A stretch of 64,000 bases of DNA from VXPQ01 sp964608315 (GTDB taxonomy: Bacteria > Bacteroidota > Rhodothermia > Rhodothermales > VXPQ01), in contig CAZSNF010000002.1 of NCBI GenBank assembly GCA_964608315.1, positions 62,001 to 126,000 of the forward strand. Direction: 5' to 3'. This document shows, piece by piece, positions 61,341 through 64,000 of this stretch. Both the position numbers and the translations under genes were made by a program. The notes beneath the pieces are model-generated. The model saw only the letters and a list, made by a program, of their open reading frames with translations. It did no database searches and had not been told where the DNA came from. Each line of letters starts with the position of its first letter. The stretch's first letter is position 1.

Positions 61341-61781
61341 TCAAGGGGCCGCCGCTTCAGGCTTTGGCGCGACCTGGCCCGGCTCCTCCCCCTTGGCAAA
61401 AGCAAAACCCTCGTCGGCCCATCCGGTTACGCCTCCGACCATCTCCTTGACCGGGCGCCCCATACGAGCAAGGCGGAGCGCCGCCCGACTCGCTCCGTTG
61501 CAATGCGGCCCGGCGCAATACACCACAAAGAGGGTGTCGGCGGGCCACTCCTGCATTATGCGCCTGGTGATTTTTCCATGGGGAAGGGAAAGCGCCCCGG
61601 GGACATGGCCTGCCCGGTACAGTTCGGGCGTACGCACGTCAAGCACTACGAAATCCGTTGCGGAGCGAGAGAGCGCGTCGTGCACGTCCCAGCAATCCGT
61701 TTCCAGGGCGAATCTTCTGGCGAACCAGGCCTCGGCTTCCCCGGAGGAAGCCGCCGGCACGGCGGTAACCTGATTAGGCAT
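61341..61781 (-). CDS. Rhodanese-domain protein
   Basis: A 146-residue single-domain rhodanese. The active-site cysteine is in VVYCAGPHCNGASRAALRLA, and the family-typical VVLDVRTPELYRAGHVPGALSLP and VGGVTGWADEGF are clear. Rhodaneses carry sulfane sulfur. The loop has six residues after the Cys, as in thiosulfate-type enzymes. The ATG at 61779-61781 follows a GAGGAA ribosome site at a good distance. The upstream frame is open but consists of the dispersed repeat. Confidence 0.9.
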   Translation of the reverse strand: MPNQVTAVPAASSGEAEAWFARRFALETDCWDVHDALSRSATDFVVLDVRTPELYRAGHVPGALSLPHGKITRRIMQEWPADTLFVVYCAGPHCNGASRAALRLARMGRPVKEMVGGVTGWADEGFAFAKGEEPGQVAPKPEAAAP

Positions 61782-61804
61782 GGCGATTTCCTCACAATGA
61801 TTTA

Positions 61805-62058
61805 GGATATTCTGATTAAATCTGCAAAGTTCAGGGGCTGCGAGGGGCGCTCTGGCAAGGAATGACGAAGCAGCGTGGCAGGCCCCACGTAATGAGGAAT
61901 GACGCAGCCAGAACGTTCCTCGCAGCCTCCGGAAGGGCGCTTCACGTCCGCCATACCCTGAATCCAGAGCGTTTACCACTGATTTCAACGACGCAGTCAT
62001 AACGTTCTGTGCGTGTGAACGTGAAGCGCTGATCAAAGCAGAATTAATCAGCGTATCC
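61805..62058. repeat. Dispersed inverted-repeat element, copy 5 (longest, best preserved)
   Basis: 254 bp bounded by GGATATTCTGATTAAAT (61805) and its inverted partner ATTAATCAGCGTATCC (ending 62058). Nested inside is another inverted pair, GGCTGCGAGG (61836-61845) with CCTCGCAGCC (61918-61927), and AGGAATGACG occurs twice. It has no open frame with a recognisable product. It fills the gap between the rhodanese start and the M16 peptidase end. Confidence 0.75.
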
Positions 62059-62135
62059 TTTACTTCATGCGCCAACGGACGAGGCCAACCCTGAAAGCAA
62101 TACGCAGTTCCGAAAAAACGCTGTTCCGTCCAGCC

Positions 62136-64000
62136 TCAGTGATCCACTTCCGCAGGCTCGACCGGCTCCTCCGGGTACAACACGAATCTTGCGTACTGGT
62201 CCTCGCGCAAATACCGGTTCGCGGCTTCCTGCGCCTGCTGCGGCGTCCACCCATCGATCAGATCATAGGAAGGAATCGTCCTCAGGTCGCGCCCCTGCTG
62301 ATCCATGCCTTCCATCCGGCCAAGCCAGTAACCGTTTTCGCGCAGGTTCGTCTCCTTTGCGCGCCGCTGCGATTCGCGCACCTTGTCCACGGTTTCCATG
62401 TCGGGACCGTCGGTCTTTATCCGCTCGATCTCCTCAAAAACCACGGCCGACAGTTCCTCAGCCCGCTCCGGCGCCGAGCCGAAGTTGATTGTGACGGCAT
62501 ACTCCTCGTCCGGCCAGTACGTCAGCGAACTCCCCACGCCCACGCCGTACGTCCCGCCCAAATCCTCGCGCAACAATTCGCGGAGCCGAATTTCCAGTAT
62601 GCTGGCCAGGGCGCCAAGCGCAATCGATTCTTCGGGGGAATACGCGCCTTCGCCCGCAAAAACGATCTGCGTCCGGCTTTGCGGCTCCATACCCTTGTAC
62701 ACGGCCTTTTCAATCACGCCAGACGGCGGATCCACGCCCAGATCGCGCCAGGTTTCCTCGCGCCCAAGGTTCGGCAACGCCCCAAGATACTGTTCCACCA
62801 GCGGACGAATGCCCCCCAGGTCGAACGCGCCCGCAAAATAGAAGGTGAAATCGCTGGCGTCCGCAAAACGATCCTGATAAAAGGCGAAGGCCCGATCCAG
62901 ATCGAGTTCCTCAAGGAGGTCCCGGGTAAACGGCTTCGACGCCCGCGGATGCCCTTGCGTCATCGTGGCCCGAATCGTATCCGAGAACGCCGCATTCGGA
63001 TTGGCCTCCCGATTCGCCAGCACCCCGTCCATGAGCGCCTTGTACGCCTCGAACGCCATTTCGTCCTTGCGCGGCGCCGTGAAGTACAAATACGTCAGCT
63101 GGAACGCCGTTTCCAGGTCTTCGGGCGATGCAAACCCGCTGATTCCCTCGCTCAACGAACCCAGCCCCGGCGAAACGCCCACTATTTTACCGGACAATTT
63201 CTTTTCCAGCGCCGTGTCGTCGAATGCGCCCACGCCGGAGCGAATCACAAAGGCGGCAGCCCGGTTTGTGCTTATATAATGTTCGTCGGACCCCAGAGAC
63301 GAACCGCCCGGACTGGTTGCCGAGAACTGTACTTCGTCGTCCTTGAAATCGGTGGGCTTCAGGAATACGCGTACGCCATTCTCCAGCGTCCAGATCGTAA
63401 TGTCCACCTCCTCCACGGTCTCTTCGGCCACGACCGGAGAACCCTCCGGCGGCGTCGGCACAAGCGGCGCATCGACCACCGCATCGTCGTACGGTTCGAC
63501 GTCCGCGGCGGCGACCGCCTCGAACAGCGCGGTCAGATCGTTCTCTCCGGGCGTCTCAACGCCTTCCTTCTCGGGACCGCTCGCCAACACCACGCGCCCC
63601 TCTTCAGCCAGCCATTGTCCGGCGAATACATTCGTTTCCTCCAGCGTAATTCCGGGCAAAAGGGCATGGACCAGCTCCACCTCCGTTTCAATATCCGGAT
63701 ACGGATAGTCATGCAGGAAGACTTGCACGTATCCGCTGGCCAGCGGGCCCGATTCCTGATTCTCGCGCTCCGCAAGGCGCTGTTCGTAGCCCCGCAGCAA
63801 ATCGGTCTTCTGGCGTTCGAACTCGGTGACCGTAAACCCGTGTCGCACCACCCGCTCCGTCTCGGTAAGCAGCGCGCGAAGGCCCGTCTCGATGCCTCCC
63901 TCCGAAACGATCGCAATGAGCTGGTAGGCGTCGATGACCCGCACGAAACCGCCTTGCCCGGAAACCGCGAACAAAAACGGCGGATCGGCCTGCCGGGTCA
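62136..64000 (-). CDS. M16 family metallopeptidase, C-terminal part (5' end beyond window)
   Basis: At least 621 residues of a large M16 (insulinase/pitrilysin) protein; the frame is open to the window edge, so the start is off the right end. The catalytic HxxEH is expected in the missing N-terminal part. The visible part covers a middle domain (ALLTETERVVRHGFTVTEFER) and the second, non-catalytic M16 half (IWTLENGVRVFLKPTDFKDDEV, YKGMEPQSRTQIVFAGEGAY, REDLGGTYGVGVGSSLTYWP). Full-length homologues of about 900 residues are exported zinc peptidases of Bacteroidota. The protein ends in an acidic tail EPVEPAEVDH. Confidence 0.9.
   Translation of the reverse strand, partial: TRQADPPFLFAVSGQGGFVRVIDAYQLIAIVSEGGIETGLRALLTETERVVRHGFTVTEFERQKTDLLRGYEQRLAERENQESGPLASGYVQVFLHDYPYPDIETEVELVHALLPGITLEETNVFAGQWLAEEGRVVLASGPEKEGVETPGENDLTALFEAVAAADVEPYDDAVVDAPLVPTPPEGSPVVAEETVEEVDITIWTLENGVRVFLKPTDFKDDEVQFSATSPGGSSLGSDEHYISTNRAAAFVIRSGVGAFDDTALEKKLSGKIVGVSPGLGSLSEGISGFASPEDLETAFQLTYLYFTAPRKDEMAFEAYKALMDGVLANREANPNAAFSDTIRATMTQGHPRASKPFTRDLLEELDLDRAFAFYQDRFADASDFTFYFAGAFDLGGIRPLVEQYLGALPNLGREETWRDLGVDPPSGVIEKAVYKGMEPQSRTQIVFAGEGAYSPEESIALGALASILEIRLRELLREDLGGTYGVGVGSSLTYWPDEEYAVTINFGSAPERAEELSAVVFEEIERIKTDGPDMETVDKVRESQRRAKETNLRENGYWLGRMEGMDQQGRDLRTIPSYDLIDGWTPQQAQEAANRYLREDQYARFVLYPEEPVEPAEVDH

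Noticed and set aside
61341..62075. A longer rhodanese start at 62075
   Set aside because: The extra 98 codons translate the dispersed repeat, and the internal ATG at 61781 has a good ribosome site and the normal domain length.
1..64000. tRNA or rRNA genes
   Set aside because: No cloverleaf-compatible segment with a conserved T-loop and no rRNA signature was noticed by eye. A covariance-model search would settle it.

Overview
The window comes from a GC-rich bacterium of the Bacteroidota/Rhodothermota, most likely a Rhodothermales-type organism. The evidence is a full alternative complex III (ActA-F) gene set followed by SCO1 and a caa3 oxidase, which is the arrangement known from Rhodothermus marinus, together with a GLPGLI protein paired with a CarboxypepD_reg/beta-barrel outer-membrane protein, a secreted lamin-tail protein with a type IX secretion-like C-terminal sorting domain, and a DUF5687 permease. 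No rRNA, tRNA or CRISPR array was recognised.

Layout. 1-2.9 kb (+): cold-shock protein, an unknown gene, YbeY, a short hibernation-promoting factor and a tandem DoxX membrane protein. 2.9-4.7 kb: a scar of decayed defence and mobile DNA (HsdM, DUF1016 and IS3 fragments), then a Clp-fold serine protease overlapped by a small partner gene. 4.7-9.8 kb (-): an aa3-type cytochrome oxidase operon (CoxI, III, IV, two small membrane proteins, CoxII) downstream of a cupredoxin-like lipoprotein gene. 9.9-15.2 kb: unknown genes, the beta-barrel/GLPGLI pair and a CopD-like membrane protein.

15.4-27.2 kb (-): twelve co-oriented, tightly packed genes that look like one transcription unit. It starts with a CydA-like quinol oxidase subunit lacking CydB, continues with two cytochromes c and a dihaem c/EB_dh haem-b protein, then a radical SAM/SPASM protein, a ferredoxin, three unknown proteins, a universal-stress-protein fusion, an Mrp ATPase and a zinc-ribbon protein. 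A PCP_red domain, best known from the dark-operative protochlorophyllide reductase, occurs five times in three of these proteins although no chlorophyll gene is present. This is the best candidate for an undescribed redox system in the window.

28.4-41.3 kb (-): ActA-B-C-D-E-F, a small one-helix protein, SCO1, then CoxII (with haem c), CoxI, CoxIII and CoxIV. This would carry electrons from quinol to cytochrome c to oxygen. Its CoxI has the YSHP signature of A2-type oxidases, whereas the first operon has an HPEV (A1-like) enzyme, so the cell has two different haem-copper oxidases. 41.4-48.2 kb (+): a glycosyltransferase fusion, accA, nadC, a ROK sugar kinase and a WcaJ-type phosphoglycosyltransferase. 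48.5-53.6 kb (+): a DinG-type helicase with a dead exonuclease domain and an asparagine-synthetase-like protein without its glutaminase cysteine. 53.7-58.5 kb: a 5'-truncated DNA methyltransferase butted against an ABC-F ATPase, and a DUF4143 ATPase. 58.9-64 kb (-): an ABC-2 type exporter pair, a rhodanese and the C-terminal part of an M16 peptidase running off the end.

Two non-coding patterns cross these regions: a dispersed imperfect inverted-repeat element (five copies, ends close to GGATACnCTGATTAA), and TTGTA-based phased arrays directly upstream of the sugar kinase and the helicase.
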